Below are positions 25,801-40,800 of a stretch of DNA of 64,000 bases, piece after piece. Position 1 is the first letter of the stretch. Each line of letters begins with the position of its first letter. The notes under the pieces were generated by a model. The model worked only from the letters and a program-made list of their open reading frames with translations, had not been told where the DNA came from and searched no databases. The DNA lies in NCBI GenBank assembly GCA_903813345.2, contig CAIIXF020000010.1:13707181-13771180 (forward strand), written 5' to 3'. The translations under genes and the position numbers were made by a program. Source of the stretch: Owenia fusiformis. Its lineage: Eukaryota; Annelida; Polychaeta; Sabellida; Oweniidae.

Positions 25801-28800
25801 TGTTTATTATGACATAATTTGGATTAATGTATGTCTTAACAGAAGTGGATTATACATGTTTGAATACACAGATTTGACAAGATGATGAATTTTGGACGTA
25901 GAATATTCGTGAAAATAAAGCGTAGTGTGAGTATAAATGATTATTTCATACTTCCTTTTGAAATCAAAATCTAAAAAGATTTTAAGACGTAGAAGTATAT
26001 TCAGACTTAGAGTACTCGCCTGCCTATAGAAAGAAATATTGATTTTTGAAATATGATATTGTAGAAAATATATGTGTCCCTATATACTTTGTATGACATA
26101 TAGAAGGTCATGCTAGACAAACTTTGTACTATAAATCATTTACTGAAAATAGCGAGCTAATGTGCTCTAAGTAATATTTGATTGTATCTCCTACTCAGAC
26201 AATGTGACAAAACCCATATATTTACCGTTTATACAATATTTAGTAGAATCAGTTTCCCAGTAAATTATACCATGGTGTTTTTCCACATGTCCTATAAAGA
26301 CAATATACCACACATCTTTAAGATAATTCAAACTTAATAATTAAGCTGTCACCAAATATGGTGAGTCACAAAGATGGTACATTGACATGTTAATATACAA
26401 TAACATATTTACAGGAATTCCTCTTCCTTATTCTTAACATTGTTAATAACAATTTTTAAAATTCATTTATCATTTTTCACTTAAATTTCAGTAATTTTTA
26501 TCTATGATATTTTATAGAATCAAACCCCAGTTTCTTTAAATGTTAATCTTCTATATAAGGGTACCCTCATGTTGGTCATGCAATATTTAAACTTTTAATT
26601 TTTAATTATATACATCTACTATACATGTATTTTACTGATCAGAAAGTGATTCATGTGTGTTGTATGTCCTTCCTATAGTTTCATGCTAGAAAATATGCCA
26701 TATACAGTATATAATTGTACAGGTATACCTGTATATAATTTAATTTAAACACCTTCATATACAGTGAAACTTGTCTTGGTAAACACAAAAAATGATGACT
26801 GTTACTATTTAGAAATCTCCTTAATCCAAAAAGGTCTGTATTTATTCTTATATACCCCTACTAAAAACCAAAAGTGTAGGGGGAGTGGGGAATCAGGGAC
26901 ATTAAATGCAAAACTATGAATAAAGGAAAGGCTCCAAGTATGTTCACATGAGGTAGTGTTACTGTCCTTCACATGAGCTAGCTCACCTTAGCAGGTGAAA
27001 TTCCAGCATCTATCATACTGAGTTCATAAGATCATTTAATGTAATTTATTTTCATGCATGGCCTTGATTTGACTATTATACAGTTAACATTTAATAATGC
27101 AATATTTAGTTGCCAATCAACCAAGTGATACAAAGTGCATGTATATGTAGTTTAAAAATATCTAATTTGAGATCTCAAAATATATTGTAGTGTTTTTGTA
27201 TGTGACCAAGATTATTATTGGTTATGTCCTTTCAGTATTATGGGCTTAATGTCCTTTCAGCATAATGGGCTGTCCTTTCAGTGTTATAGACTATGTCCTT
27301 TCACTTTTATGGGCTATCTCTGATCAGTATTATGAACTATGTCTGATCAGTAGTACTCAGTGTATTACTCTCCTGTTTGGTGACATCTCATTAAATGATT
27401 CTATTAAATGTCTAGTATTTAAATCCTTCACTGATTTTCTTTGTAAGATAATAGAAATTGTCTTAAATAACACGTATTTATGATGAGACAAAAACAATCA
27501 GTTCATTTCTCCAAACAGGAGAGCCATCTTTTATCTAAATTCAAATGCTGTTACCCACAGGGCCAATAATGCTTTGGCTTAGGCCCTGCTTATGCTGTAT
27601 ATTAATATTGTTTAAATAAAGGAACCATAAAAACTAAAAAAAACTAACTAAATCAGTATTATGGGCTATGTCTGTTCAGTATTATGGGCTATGTCTGATT
27701 AGTATTATGGACTATGTCCTTTCAGTATTACGGCATATGTCATTTCAGTATTATGGGCTATGTCCTTTCAGTATTACTGCATATGGTAATGAACATCAAG
27801 TTATGGTTTTAAAAATACTGCTCAGTCAATTAATTTATTTTCACCTTGGCTTAAATCAATAGTTATTTTGTTCTAGTTTGATTGAATCTAAATATTGATT
27901 CATTTCTGTATTTGAAGTCTTTGTTATTGAAATTTATTGTTGGAAACAGTTTAATTAAATGTCAATGCAACTTTGTAAAAGCACTAGAGTCTAATTCAAT
28001 GTTGCTGTGCATCAATCAAATCTTAATAATAAAATTTTGATAATGGATGCAATTGTCTCTTTATTTGGTGAGTGTATCAAAATTTAAGCTTTATAATTAT
28101 AAATCTTTCCAAAAATATAGATATTAATTAAAACTGTCAGTGTGAAGACTGTCAGTACCAATGGCAGATTATTCTTTTGTAAACTTTGATTTGATCATTT
28201 GAAGCACCCTTTAACTATAAATGTGGAATAAAAGATAACCAATCACAAAAACATCATATAATGATCAGGATATCCTCTATATATGCTACTATGCTTTGAT
28301 CTTACTTTCAGCCAACTATATACATGTTGTATTGCTGAAAATATTCAAAAATAGAGGAAGGTTTGTGAAGAAATGAGGAAAATTATGACACGAATGATGA
28401 TTGAATGATTATTTGTTCTATACATACTCGTATAACATTATTTTTTGCAATGCTTCAATTTGTGAAATCCTCAGATCATTTGAACTCTAAATAATTTAAT
28501 TTCATAGCAGGAAATTGAATGAAGAATGTCTACTTCATATTTGTATGTCCTTGTGTGTGATTAGAGTATTGGAGATCAGATATATGTTATTGGCCAAAGA
28601 AGATGTTATCTGATACATGTCACTAACATCTGATGGCCTGACACTGACAGTGACCTCTAATAATAGAACTCTTCTGATTGAGTACAAAGTACAGTAAAAC
28701 TGTATGTAGAACATCTTTGGTACCTCTAACTATTTTACTTTCGTTTGGGAGGGGTGTTCCACTTACAATTCACAGGTTTTAATGTATGTGAATGTCCTCT

Positions 28801-31800
28801 CTTGAAAGAAATCACCAAAACCTTGAAAGAAATCACCAGATCCTGCAACTATATTAATTGACCCCCCCCCCCCTATTTAATCTTTTTCCTTAGACAACAT
28901 TGATATAGTACAAAGTATATCTAAATGCCTTCAAACAGATATTGAAAAAAAGCAATAGGGCAAGGCGTGGTTATAGAGAGAAGAAGGTAGTAAGGATGGG
29001 CTAGGATAGGCTAGGATGGGCTAGGATAGGTATTAATTGATGCAAGACTACTGAAGGTTATGAAACAAGTTATCTAAGAGACATGCTTGATGCAACTCCT
29101 GATTAGTCATATTAAGTTGATGGCACATTCTTAATATTTGAGTGCCAATAAAAAGAGCAAACTAGCACTACTATATCTAGTAAGTATAAATCAAACCAAA
29201 TGTTCAACCCTTTCCATCATTAGGATTTTGTGATTATCATGAATCTAAAAAAGGGAAAACTTGCATGGGTAAAGCTCTCTTTTGTGAATTGAGCCTCTCT
29301 AAATAAAAGAGAACAGCTCTAATATGAATGTCTTAATGATATGAAAGCTATTCCAAAATGAGTCTCTATAAGCTCAATTCTTTCTAAATGAACCTATACA
29401 TTATATCGGTCTCATTTTTACATAATGTGATTTTTTGTAAGGTGAACACTTTTCTAGAAACACATCTCCAAACTGAACACCTCCAAAACTTCCATTCTGT
29501 AAATTTTCCTCTTTTTATAAGTGATTGACTTCTTTTCATGATTAAGGCAAAGTAATTCTTTTTGAACTCTTTATTCAAAATTAAGGTGTTGCCCTTTGGC
29601 TTTTGTTGCAGTCTAATATCTCACTTCCATCTTAAGGGTTTTTGATTAGCCAGTGGATAGGCATCGTGAGAGATGACAGCCTTCTATTAATTTTTAGCAA
29701 GGCAGAGATGGTCTAAATATCAGATTGGTATATCTGGATTGGTAAATCTAGTGTATCCTGACATTTTCTGCAATACATTGATATCAAGGCATTGGCCCTG
29801 GAGTCATTCTGACTGTTATAATCCAAGTGATTAATGTAACAATAGATAAATGGAAGAAAAATATATTAACTGTGAAGTCAAATGAATATCCTCGAATCTT
29901 CATTAATTGACCTTTTGCTTTTTGTCTCCAGAAATTTGTTTTTGGATTTTTACTCAGCAAGACAGCAAGGAATGACGTAATATAACATGGGACTATGTGT
30001 TTATTACGCACTTTTGAAATTGATTCTTTTATTGCTATTTAGTTTAATAAATTGCTTCTTTATAGTTTGGCATTTAAGAACCTATATTCCTTAATTCAAT
30101 TTCTGTTCAATGTGTTTATTTCAACTTCAATTTCAAGAGCATTCATCAACATCTTGCCATTCCAATTTCAACTGGTTGTAGGAAATCTACTAATAGGCGA
30201 GAAATTAGGACTCGTATATTGGGTGTTGAGAAGTGAAAAATTACATTTTCTACAATTTTTATCTCATTTATCTAGAGATTGTCTCATTGCAATCTTGATT
30301 CATTTATGTATTATAAGAACCCTGGTTTTAAATCAAGAGACGTATTACGGTAAAACTGTCAAATCAGAACACTACTGCGGTGGACCTAAAGTGTTCATAT
30401 TGGCAGGTGTTCACATTTCACAACATGGATGTATATCGGACTGAAAAGCTTTCACAGTGAGAGGTGTTCAGATTAAAGATGTGTTCATTGCATATAGGTT
30501 TACTTTACTTTATTTTGTACTCCGATGATTGGAAGTACTTTCGCTTTAAAGATACAGTCCTACTTATTATTCATCTTTTGTATAACTACCCTTATCATTT
30601 ATTTTTGGTAATTTCTTAAAGACATTTCACTATTCTTTGATAATATGATTGTGATATCCTCAGCCTTTTGTTATCTTCTTAGTATTTGACAAAAAAGCAG
30701 TCGTGTAATTTTTGCCATTTTCAGTTTAGTTGATTTGAATACATACACTGGTTCACTTGGGGTCATGCATTAATTAACAAGGATTAATGATGTGTGATGA
30801 ATATTTATAAAGGTGAATAAAAACAAGGGATCAAAGGCTATTGGAGTTTATGTGTTCTTTGGCTACCCAGCGTGAGCATAGAAAAAATAGCATATATAGA
30901 AAATCATCCTTCTGGCAATGACAAGCTCTTGTTAGCTTAGCAAGCTCAGACGTTTCTCTTAAATTCAAAGAATGCAGATTAAGCTATCTTTTAAGAAGCT
31001 ATGGCAAACAAATGCAAATTGTATTACTCCATAGGCTTCTGATAAACTGAAACAAGTGCAAGTGTATTGTATTGGAATAGTGGCAGGTACTATTCATATT
31101 TAAATGAGTTGCCCATAAAATAGTAGGTCACTCCGGTAGCCGACAGCCGAAACTTGATTTCACTTCACGAATACAAGCTAAGAAATTAGATCATGTGTCT
31201 CGCGAAACAGAAAGATGCAATGAGTTCCAGAATGTTGCCATGTGAGTTTGACATTTTACATCTCAAAAGCAAGTAAAATCTTTTAGTGCTTCACATAATT
31301 TTTTGAAATGGTATTTCCTTTCTTTTTAACTTTGAGAGTGTTTTAGGGTATCCCTAGACCTATTTTCTGCTTCAGTGCATGTCATTTTGACCATAAGAGT
31401 GAGGAGGTAATCATCTTTGTTAAAATTAGGTGCAATTGCGTTTCATATTAATAAGACGTGAAAGCAGGAAAGACAGATCCGAATCTTGCAGAATGAACGT
31501 TTTTAACCTCATTTCAGACCCTATCGCTTAAACATTTGGAATTCATTTTCCTTTATCTCTCAAAAGGTCTTTTGTTTGTTGACGAGTTGTATTATTTTCA
31601 CTTTAACTTGACAGAGTGTTGCTTTGACTTTCAGCAAAGGGATATACTTGCATAATCCCTGTTCCTCCAAGATATGAAAGTCATTAAACTTCAGGATATG
31701 ACAGTTGAATGGATGGAGCAGAATCACGTTCTTTCTGACCTGTTTTTTATTTTCGAGAGCATTTTGACATCGTAAACCATTCTATAATAACGATAGCTAT

Positions 31801-34800
31801 CAATAATTAAAATAGTTTAATAGAATTCTTGCTCAGCATTAACACCTCATTATATTAGTTGATTAGTACACAGCAATAAAATAAAACCATGTTTGAGAAT
31901 TTAGTGTAATATTTGAGCCAGGGGAGCAGTTGAACACAGCAATGGTGCCAATAACAGGAGGATAATGTTCGTCAATTCTCATATATTTACATAGATTCAA
32001 GGCGTTAGCTAGCGGTGTTGAATTTCAAGGTCAGCATGTTCACACTCAAAGGAGCAAATTATTAGATGCAGATGGAGAAATTCAGGGAACTCTATGATCG
32101 ACAGTTATTTTAGTGTGTCACTTATATGTTGATGTTCAGTTATATTTATAATTTCAACAACTCTGTGGACTGTTGTGATATTTGTCATGTACGAGCCATC
32201 TTTTATGATGTCACGATCAGTTGGTAAATCCAGGACATATTTTAGGATTTGTTTTTCCATTTCCAAATACTTAAGTGATTTCCTTTTATAATAAATGGAT
32301 ATTTGAATTTTGTGCTTTCAGGAGGATCGAAAGGAGAATTTGTCCCGTTTTAGTGCATCATGTCCCTCATTAGACAAACAGAATCTTCAATCCCAGTCCC
32401 GCATTAGAGAGCATGATTCAGGTAGGTCTGGTTGTTATAGCAACAATTTTAGAATCTCTTAAATTCAACTTGGTTGCTATGTGATCTTTCACATGAACTC
32501 CAGCACTGTTGCTATGGAGGGAGCTCATATGATCTCGTGATTCCAAAATTTGTTGCTATGGTATAACTTTTAAATCTTAATTACAAAAAGATGTGAACTG
32601 TGACATGTAGAAATTCTAAGATGAATCTGAATACCTCAATCAAAATGAGCTATGGATTTGTTTTGCCAAAAACGTGTCTTTCTTTTAAGAAGATATTTTC
32701 TTTGTCTGTAGCGCAAGTCACTGTTTGTTATTAACAATCAAACCCGGAGATAGTTTCGCGCCAAGACAATGTTCATATCTCGACAAACGCACATTGGATT
32801 GTCTAGCACTTGATTAAAACCATTTATAAAAACTCTTTGCATTGATAAGGCTCATATCATTGCAATGTTAAGACAGGCCGACTTCTTTTCTTAGCATCTT
32901 GACCTTATTAAACGAGATAAAATGACCATAAAAACACCTAACTTGACAACTGTACTTAAAACACAATGTATATCACCAATCGCAATTCGGAGTTCAATAC
33001 AGAATCATGATGAACTTCTGCGAATTCAATGAGTGTTTTCACATGTTTGGAGAGTTACGAGACTTTCACAAAACTGTATTATATCCATAAATCGGATTAA
33101 CAATGAGCAGTTTTGGATTCACAAGACGTAGGTCTCTATCTTGGAATCATGGATTAGACAACCATAAACCAAAATTCAAATGGTCTAGGTCATTAAATGA
33201 CAATTATGGAAGTGAATTTACTTGTCATGAATGCCCCTTTCAAAATTTGGAGAATCATTACAGGATTTGTGCAGGTAAATACAATACTGTTGCCACAGTA
33301 AATAAGCTCCATTGCCACGGTAAATCAGCCATATAATATTGATGCCACAGTAGTGCAACACTGTTGCCATGATTTCAGGAATCATTGAGGTTCTCAAAAG
33401 TTCTGCTTTACATCGGGTTCAATCTGATCGAAATTGTAACTTTCGTAAATGAACATGAAATGTACGCCGTTGTTTGTTGCCTTGTTTGTGTGTTTATTTG
33501 TTTGTTTGATTGTTAAGAGCAATATTAATTTAATATTTTACTGGAAAATGTAAGTTTTGTGCATACCATTTTTAAAGGTTAATATTTTATGAAGTAGATG
33601 TAAAAATTCCAACACAAAACCCAGTACAGGTATAAAGGGTAAAAGGGTATTATTTTACATTTAGTTTCAAAAGCCTTTTTAATACACCTCTCTATTTGAT
33701 AAGCTGAATCGGGGCCCTTCATTATAAGACTTTTGCTGGTTTGTTCGATTAATCAAGCCTGGTTTCTCTAAATTGTGTTTATTATACACACATTCAATTT
33801 GGAAGAGACAATAATCCACTGATTGATAAATGCTGTTAGGATGTACTGAAGTATAGGTCCTTATGAGGAAATGTTCAGTTCAAGTTAGTACGTTAAGTGA
33901 CTGAGCTTGATTATGTCTTTTGTCCTATTCCTGTTGGTATTGATATTGGTATTTTCTGCTTCATCATCGATGTACGCTTGTTCAAAAGCAGTGCAATGAC
34001 CTGGTAATCTTTATGAGGTCCAGGGTATGACTTAATCTAGATTATTGCTTGGAAGCGTTGTTCCAAGCCAGCTGATTTTAATGTATAAAATTTTAAGAAA
34101 TAACATAGCCACTGTCTGCAACACAATATTATCATTCTTCATGGTGTATGTAATTAGGTCATTGATCTTCTACCACAAAAAATCAAGCAGTTTGTTTACC
34201 CAGAGGCTTGTAGTATTATACCCTCGTACTACCCTTACTTTCCGAATAGAACAGATAAATATACAACATGTATTTCTGTTCTGATTGGTCACCTGGATAC
34301 ATATTCCGATTGAGTATGTGAAATCAAAGGATTATTTACAATTCAGAATGTAGGTAAGGTCTTCTGTGTAAAATCAAAGATTGAAAAGGGTACATATATA
34401 CACTCCCCTCCATAAGTTTGGCAACCTTTTTCCCCCATTGAACTACGTGTTAAAGCCTCTTTACCTTTGAATTTTTATTTACTTAACCTGCGATCAAAAT
34501 ACTTATACTATTGATGGAAACATAATTTGACTTTAATTCCAATACCTCCAAATTTTCTCAATTTTTTTCCTCAATTACAATAGGTCGAAAATTGATGATG
34601 AATTTGATGAATTTTTGAAAATTGACATTCCCATGTTAACCAATGGGAAATGGTAGGTTTGCCGCAAGTCATATGACAGAATATCCATCCATCCGAGTCC
34701 TTGCAAAAAATACGAGTTAGGCAGGTAATTGAATTTGCTAACTTTATTTAACAAAAAATTGATATGTTTCTTCAGGTTCAACAAAGTTATAGGGCTTTAA

Positions 34801-37800
34801 AGTCAAAATTGTTTTTCAAAAAACCTCTCCCATTGAAATAACACAGGAGGCGAAAAATAATTTTCAAAAATGACTTTGAAGCGCTGTAACTTTAATATTC
34901 ATCAAATAAGCTAAACACTTAGTGTTCAAAAAAGTTAGACAATTCAATTTTCTATATAAAAATATTTTTTGCTGAATCTTTTACTGAAAAGATATCCTGA
35001 TTTCTGATTTGCCCCGAACCCTCCATTTCCCATTGGATTACATGAGAATGACGATTTTCAAAAATTCATCAAATTTATCATCAATTTTCGACCTATTGTA
35101 ATTAAGGAAAAAAATCGAGAAAATTTGGAGGAATTGGAAATAAAGTCAAGTTACGTTTCCATCAATATCATAAGTTATTTCATCGTCGGTTAAGTAAATA
35201 AAAATTCAAACGTAAAGAGGCTTTAACACGTAGTTCAATGGAGAAAAAAGGTTGCCAAACTTATGGAGGGGAGTGTATATGTTATGCCTGAGCAGGGGTT
35301 TCATTAGCACCAGGCAACAGGCGATTTTCACTGGTTGTCTTCACAAAATCGCCTGTTTTTTTTTAGTGACTTTTCAACTTTTCCATGTTAGATTTATGAT
35401 TTTCATTAATTTTGCCTGTTATTTTCATTTATTTAGCCTGTTGTGATAAACATTTGCTCAGATTCATTGGCCAGTGCCCGACTGATTGAGTACTTTGTTC
35501 AAAATTATATCCAGTTTTGAACAAAATACTCAAGCGGCCAGGCCCAAAATCGTAAGAAAATGAATTTGATTGAGTTTGGAGATTAACTAAATCTACGCTT
35601 AATCCCTATTGGTTAGCCTCACTTCATAGGTTGAGCTCTTTTAAAGGGTTAATGGAATTTAAAACATTTCTAATAGCCATTTTTTCTTGAAGATTTCGCT
35701 TGTTGTTTGTACATGTATATAATTAACCAAGTATACATATAAGGTTAAAATGACTCATTGTATTAATCATTATCTCTTTACGTATGATTAATCATTGTTT
35801 TGAAAATAAAAGCTCTTTTATATGACTAATGCAGAATTCAGCCATGTCTCTATTGTTTTCATCTAAACAACTTGATTGCGGGATGCATTTTATTTTTTTA
35901 TTTTTAAGTGATGTGTGTGGGAACTCCTCCTGCACTCCTGTCTTGAGTCATATCATGTTTTGTAGAAAACACATGTATATACATGCAATGTTCATGTTTT
36001 TTAGTAAAATGAAATAAATTATGTAATTTTTATCAACCACTTCAGCTCAATTTAATCGTTTTGCATTACACATTACCTTCACACTTCATTATTGGTTATT
36101 AGATGATCATATTTTTCGAAAATGTTTATCAGATCTCTTACATTCCTCAAAATAATTTATTTGTATTTGAATATTCTGACTAATATAGAAGGAAATTTCA
36201 ACTTTAAATCAGGAAATATTATAAGGAAAGCTCTCCAATGAAATTGAAAGGTAACTATTCAGTAGGTGATTACTTATTACTAATTTTGCTTTAAAGATCA
36301 TATTTATCAAAAATGTCATATTTGTTTTTGGAATGTGGTAAGTGTTTAAATTGGGTGGCCTGGCATCTACTGTTTGGCATGTACAAAGTCAATGTATCAT
36401 TTCTAAATGATCAGCATAATAAAAAAAATTATTGATGCTACTGATATATCTTCAAATATCACTAGAAAACATGGGTGATTCATTAATTGGTCAATGTACC
36501 AGCATTTGTTTAGCAATACATATATTTGGTGGTTTCATACACTGCAAGATGGATCCAGAGATACCAATGCATTTGTTCTTATGTTCTGTAGGATTTGCTT
36601 ATACAGAGAGACATCAAGTCATATGCTCCAGTCTTTTATATGAGCTATAGAATCTGCTGTTGCATGGAAAAGATTTTTGGGCCTCTAAACCCCAAAATTA
36701 GGCCCACATTTTGAAAAATGAAAGCCCATTTTCTGATAATTTGGGGGGTGGACCCATGCCCTCCCTCTGGATCTGCCAGTGGATAATTCAAACTTTTGTT
36801 GTCTGAACCAGGAATTGAACCCATGCACACCAGATGTGCACGCTTAACTACTATGATAGCTTTTTTCGAAATGTTAAGACTTACTTCGACTTTACTCGTG
36901 ACCAAGTGGGTAATACATGCAGTTGTGGAATTTAGAATTGCTCTTCAAAATAGACTTGAAATTCTTTAAGCTGATAACTGAGGTTACCTCATTTTAGAAT
37001 ATTTTCTGTAAAATTAAATTGTACTGTACTTTGAAAATCAAGAAGTTTGAATTAAACCTTTAAATTGATTGATCTCTCAAGTCTTTTAAATGATAATCTA
37101 TGGCCAGCAGTTAAAAAAAGTTTAGATTAGAAAGGTATTCAGATATAGAGGTATTACTGTAATGATCGTGAAATGGTAGAATATAGAACAACTTATATAC
37201 AAGTCTTACACATGTAGATACTCTGTATGTCAGAGATATATACATAAATTCCTCAAAAAGTTAAGAACCAGTCTTGTTCCTCATAGGTTTACATGTTTAC
37301 CCCATGTATCTTTGTTTGTATCATAGTCTTTGGTTATAATATTTCAATATTTAAGCCTTTTAGCAAACAGGTTACCTTATTTTCAGATAGGGTACAAAGT
37401 CCAGTTTATTTTGATATTTTTACATCTTGTAGATTTAAATGTCCTTTTTGAATATCCATGATTTATTCAGGTGATATTTCTATATTTTTCATAAAAAATT
37501 ATTAGCCCGAAGACTGTTCACCAAACCGAGTCTTGGCCTTTTATGAAATAAGGTGTTAACGTGACAAAACAAAATGTTATCATCTGGTAAGTTATTGCAA
37601 ATGGCCAAAAAAGTGTTATAATTGTTATAGACAACCATGTTAAAAGAATTGAATCATATTTTTATGATTGTCTCTGGGGTAATAAATAAATAAAGCCTAT
37701 GCATGAGTACAGAAGTCGATGAACCTCAGAATTAAGCCTGTCACAATATTTCTTGTTGTAAGTAACTAGGGAATTCTAGAGGTTTTCTTTGGTATCAATT

Positions 37801-40800
37801 ACTTCTACTGGTATGGTACATATTAGTAAAACATTTTCACCAAACTGAGTAGAGTAGTAGTAGATGTAGATATGGAGAAGTTATTCTTCTTCTATAATTT
37901 AAATACAGGTTGTTAGATCTGATAAGAATTTTAGAGGCTGTTATCTTCTAAGAAAACCTTAAGCATATGAGTTTTAGTCAAGGAGTTTTTAGTTTGGCCA
38001 TTTAATTTAGAATGACTACCATGTTTCATAAAAGGTTAATTATTAATATCTCAAATACCAGCCTTCAGATTTGGCTCAAATTTTAAAAGCTAATGCTTCA
38101 TGACAGAAGGACATCTTTACAAAGAAATGTTCAGTTTGCCTTTTTAGAAAAAAATGAATATGTTCCTATCAATTTATATAACGCTTTCGATTCCTGTATA
38201 AAAAACATATTCATTAGTTAATGCAAACAGAATAAAATCCTGTCTTAAGGGGACTAAATTCTGACCCTAGATATGTCCCAGTCATGCGATAGTATTGTTG
38301 TGTTAGGTCCCTTTTCATCAGTTTTAACATCTGTTGCAAGAGCAAGAGAGCAAGATGATAAAGCTGGTTATAGTGGTTACTTCTAAATCCCCAAGACAAT
38401 AGGCAGACAGTTAAAATGATAACACACCCCTATACTTGGACTCACACATACAAGGTTTATTCTACAGTCAAAATAAGAATCAATATTTCCAGAAATGAAA
38501 AGCTAGAGCATTTTTTTATTTATTTTTTGTTTATTGTTTATGCTTATACAATGGTAGTTCTTTCATGGAAAGACGTATATGTATTTTGTAACCTTGCTAT
38601 ATCTTTGGTGTTCACTTCCAAGCATTGAATTAACAGATTTTGACTGGTTTCTTCAGAAAATGTAAAATGATAATGTTGCATCTGGTTCATAAAAACTTTG
38701 GGTTGATCTTGAAGTAGTATATCATATTATTTTAGGTTATTTCACATTATTTTTGGGTATATCACATTATTTTAGAGTATCACATTATTTATTCCTCTAC
38801 TTCCAGATTACTGCAAGTCTATGTTGGATATTACGCCAGAATGTGACGAAAATGCGACATATCCTGATACGCCACCTATAGACTATAGTTATGGTTCAGT
38901 GGGAGATATACGTCACACAAGTTCAGAAGTAAAAATAAAACTAAACGATGTGACTTTAGACAGTTCAGAAGATTACTATGGTAACACAATTAACAATAAT
39001 AACACCTCTGTGAAATTACGTCAGCGCAGTGTATCACCACCTAGTGATATTGATAAAGATTTCCGACGCCAGAGCTGGTGTGTAAACCAGTCCCGTCGTC
39101 AGTTTAAAACGCAGATCTTAGCAGCGCAGGGAAAAAGGTAACCTTTTCAGTAGTATTAAAATATGTTCAAAATGTATATCTTATTGAAAATGAATCAAGC
39201 TTGAGCAAGTGCCTATTGGAATCCCTTATTAACCATTTCAATGTGCTGATTGTGGAATTACCTTGTAATGAATTTTCTCCTCTAGGAGACTAGGTTAATT
39301 TTCTATTTTATGACTAACTTTCACAATAAGAGACCAGGATTCATTGTATAGCTTCTTTATTATGATAAAATCATGTTTAAACCTATGGTTGGGCATTTTT
39401 TACCACTGAAGGAAAATATAACAGGTAGTCTGTCAGTTATATCAAATCATGGTTGATTATGAACGGTTAATTCATAGTTTACAATGGATGTAGTCAATGT
39501 GGTATTAACCCTGAGGTCCAGAAGCTTGTAGTAATTAGAAGAAACTCTGAGCCAACATCAAACTCCTCAAAAGGTCATGTGGTGGCTACAATTTTGTAGT
39601 TATTCATAGCTAAATAATGCATTACAATCTAACCTCCACATGCAAGTGATCAATTTTCAAAATTAAGTCTTCTACTTATGTGCCAAGGAAAAGCTACTAT
39701 TTGTCTTTTTTATTGTAATGTAGAGACATAGGCTGATCAATCTTAATTTTAACAGGCCTGAGAGACCCAATTGGCCAGAATCAGTGTTGAACTTGTTTAG
39801 TCTGACACTTTGTCCTGAAAATGGTTTACATTGAAAGTGTTACATAATTCATTTATATGTAAATGGTTCTATTTCATGGGTACTAACCATACTTCATGGT
39901 ACGATAAGCTAGCTTGGTGATATTGCAGATACGGGTCTCGGGGTGTCTTGAATTTTGGTCAATACCCATGTTTTACCTAATTGGCTCTGTATTCTTGAGC
40001 CAGGTCACTGTATCTTAAATTCTGGTTAGTACACTTGTCTTACCTAATTGGCTCTGTATTCTTGATCCAAAAATGGTCACTGTATCTTAAATTCTGGTTA
40101 GTACACTTGTCTTACCTTATTGGCTCTGTATTCTTGAGTCTGAAATGCTCGCTATATGTTAAATTCTGGGAAGTACCAATATTTTACCAAATTAGCTATA
40201 TCTTCTTGGGCTTGTATACTGGACTTCCAATGCGGGTTGACTAGCTGTCTATTCCCATAGATAACCGAAGTGCTCGCTATATGTTAAATTCTGGGAAGTA
40301 CCAATATTTTACCAAATTAGCTATATCTTCTTGGGCTTGTATACTGGACTTCCAATGCGGGTTGACTAGCTGTCTATTCCCATACATAACCGAAGTGCAC
40401 AATTTAACAGACAGTAAATTAATTAACTGACAGAATATTGAAGTAACTGTATTATAGAATGTATGTTTGACTTCTCACCAATATGTCTCATTTGGGAATT
40501 GGCCCTTTGAAATGATTCCTGCATTATACATAGAACCTAGAGATAAGGGACTCTTCTTGTTAAGCATTTCTGACTGTTTTGATTGATGCAATAATTAAGG
40601 ATTGCAGCACAGACAATTGGTTTAATCTTTGTATCCAGCTAAAGCCAGACATTTCTATTTCACATTAATTGAATCTACATTTCATGAAACATTGTGGTTT
40701 TGTCAAATGCTCTGTAAATTACCATGGGCTCTTTCTCGAAAGCCTATTATATAACTATATTCACATGATTTTTTAACTTTTGTTTTATTTTTTTATTAAG

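Larger units (their letters stand above)
23889..32321. other. Long intron between exons C and D, with minor repeats
   Basis: No secure exon. Items seen are: part of the gtcaccacc element (24764-24870); two short arrays of a roughly 25-bp phrase 'atgtcctttcagtattatggg' type (27216-27355 and 27650-27790; word ctttcagtattatggg); a ggatgggctaggatagg microsatellite (28994-29032); worn pogo-like ends near 26762 and 28692; and the element at 30347-30507. The open frame 30052-30444 ends inside that element and is not considered coding. Confidence 0.45.

Noticed and set aside
27216-27790. Regular 25-bp phrases considered as a CRISPR-like array
   Set aside because: Units are contiguous and diverged with no unique spacers; eukaryotic short tandem repeats.
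30052-30444. 130-codon + strand frame
   Set aside because: The second part runs through a pogo-like MITE (30347-30507) and the first part is Leu/Phe-rich. There are no splice signals.
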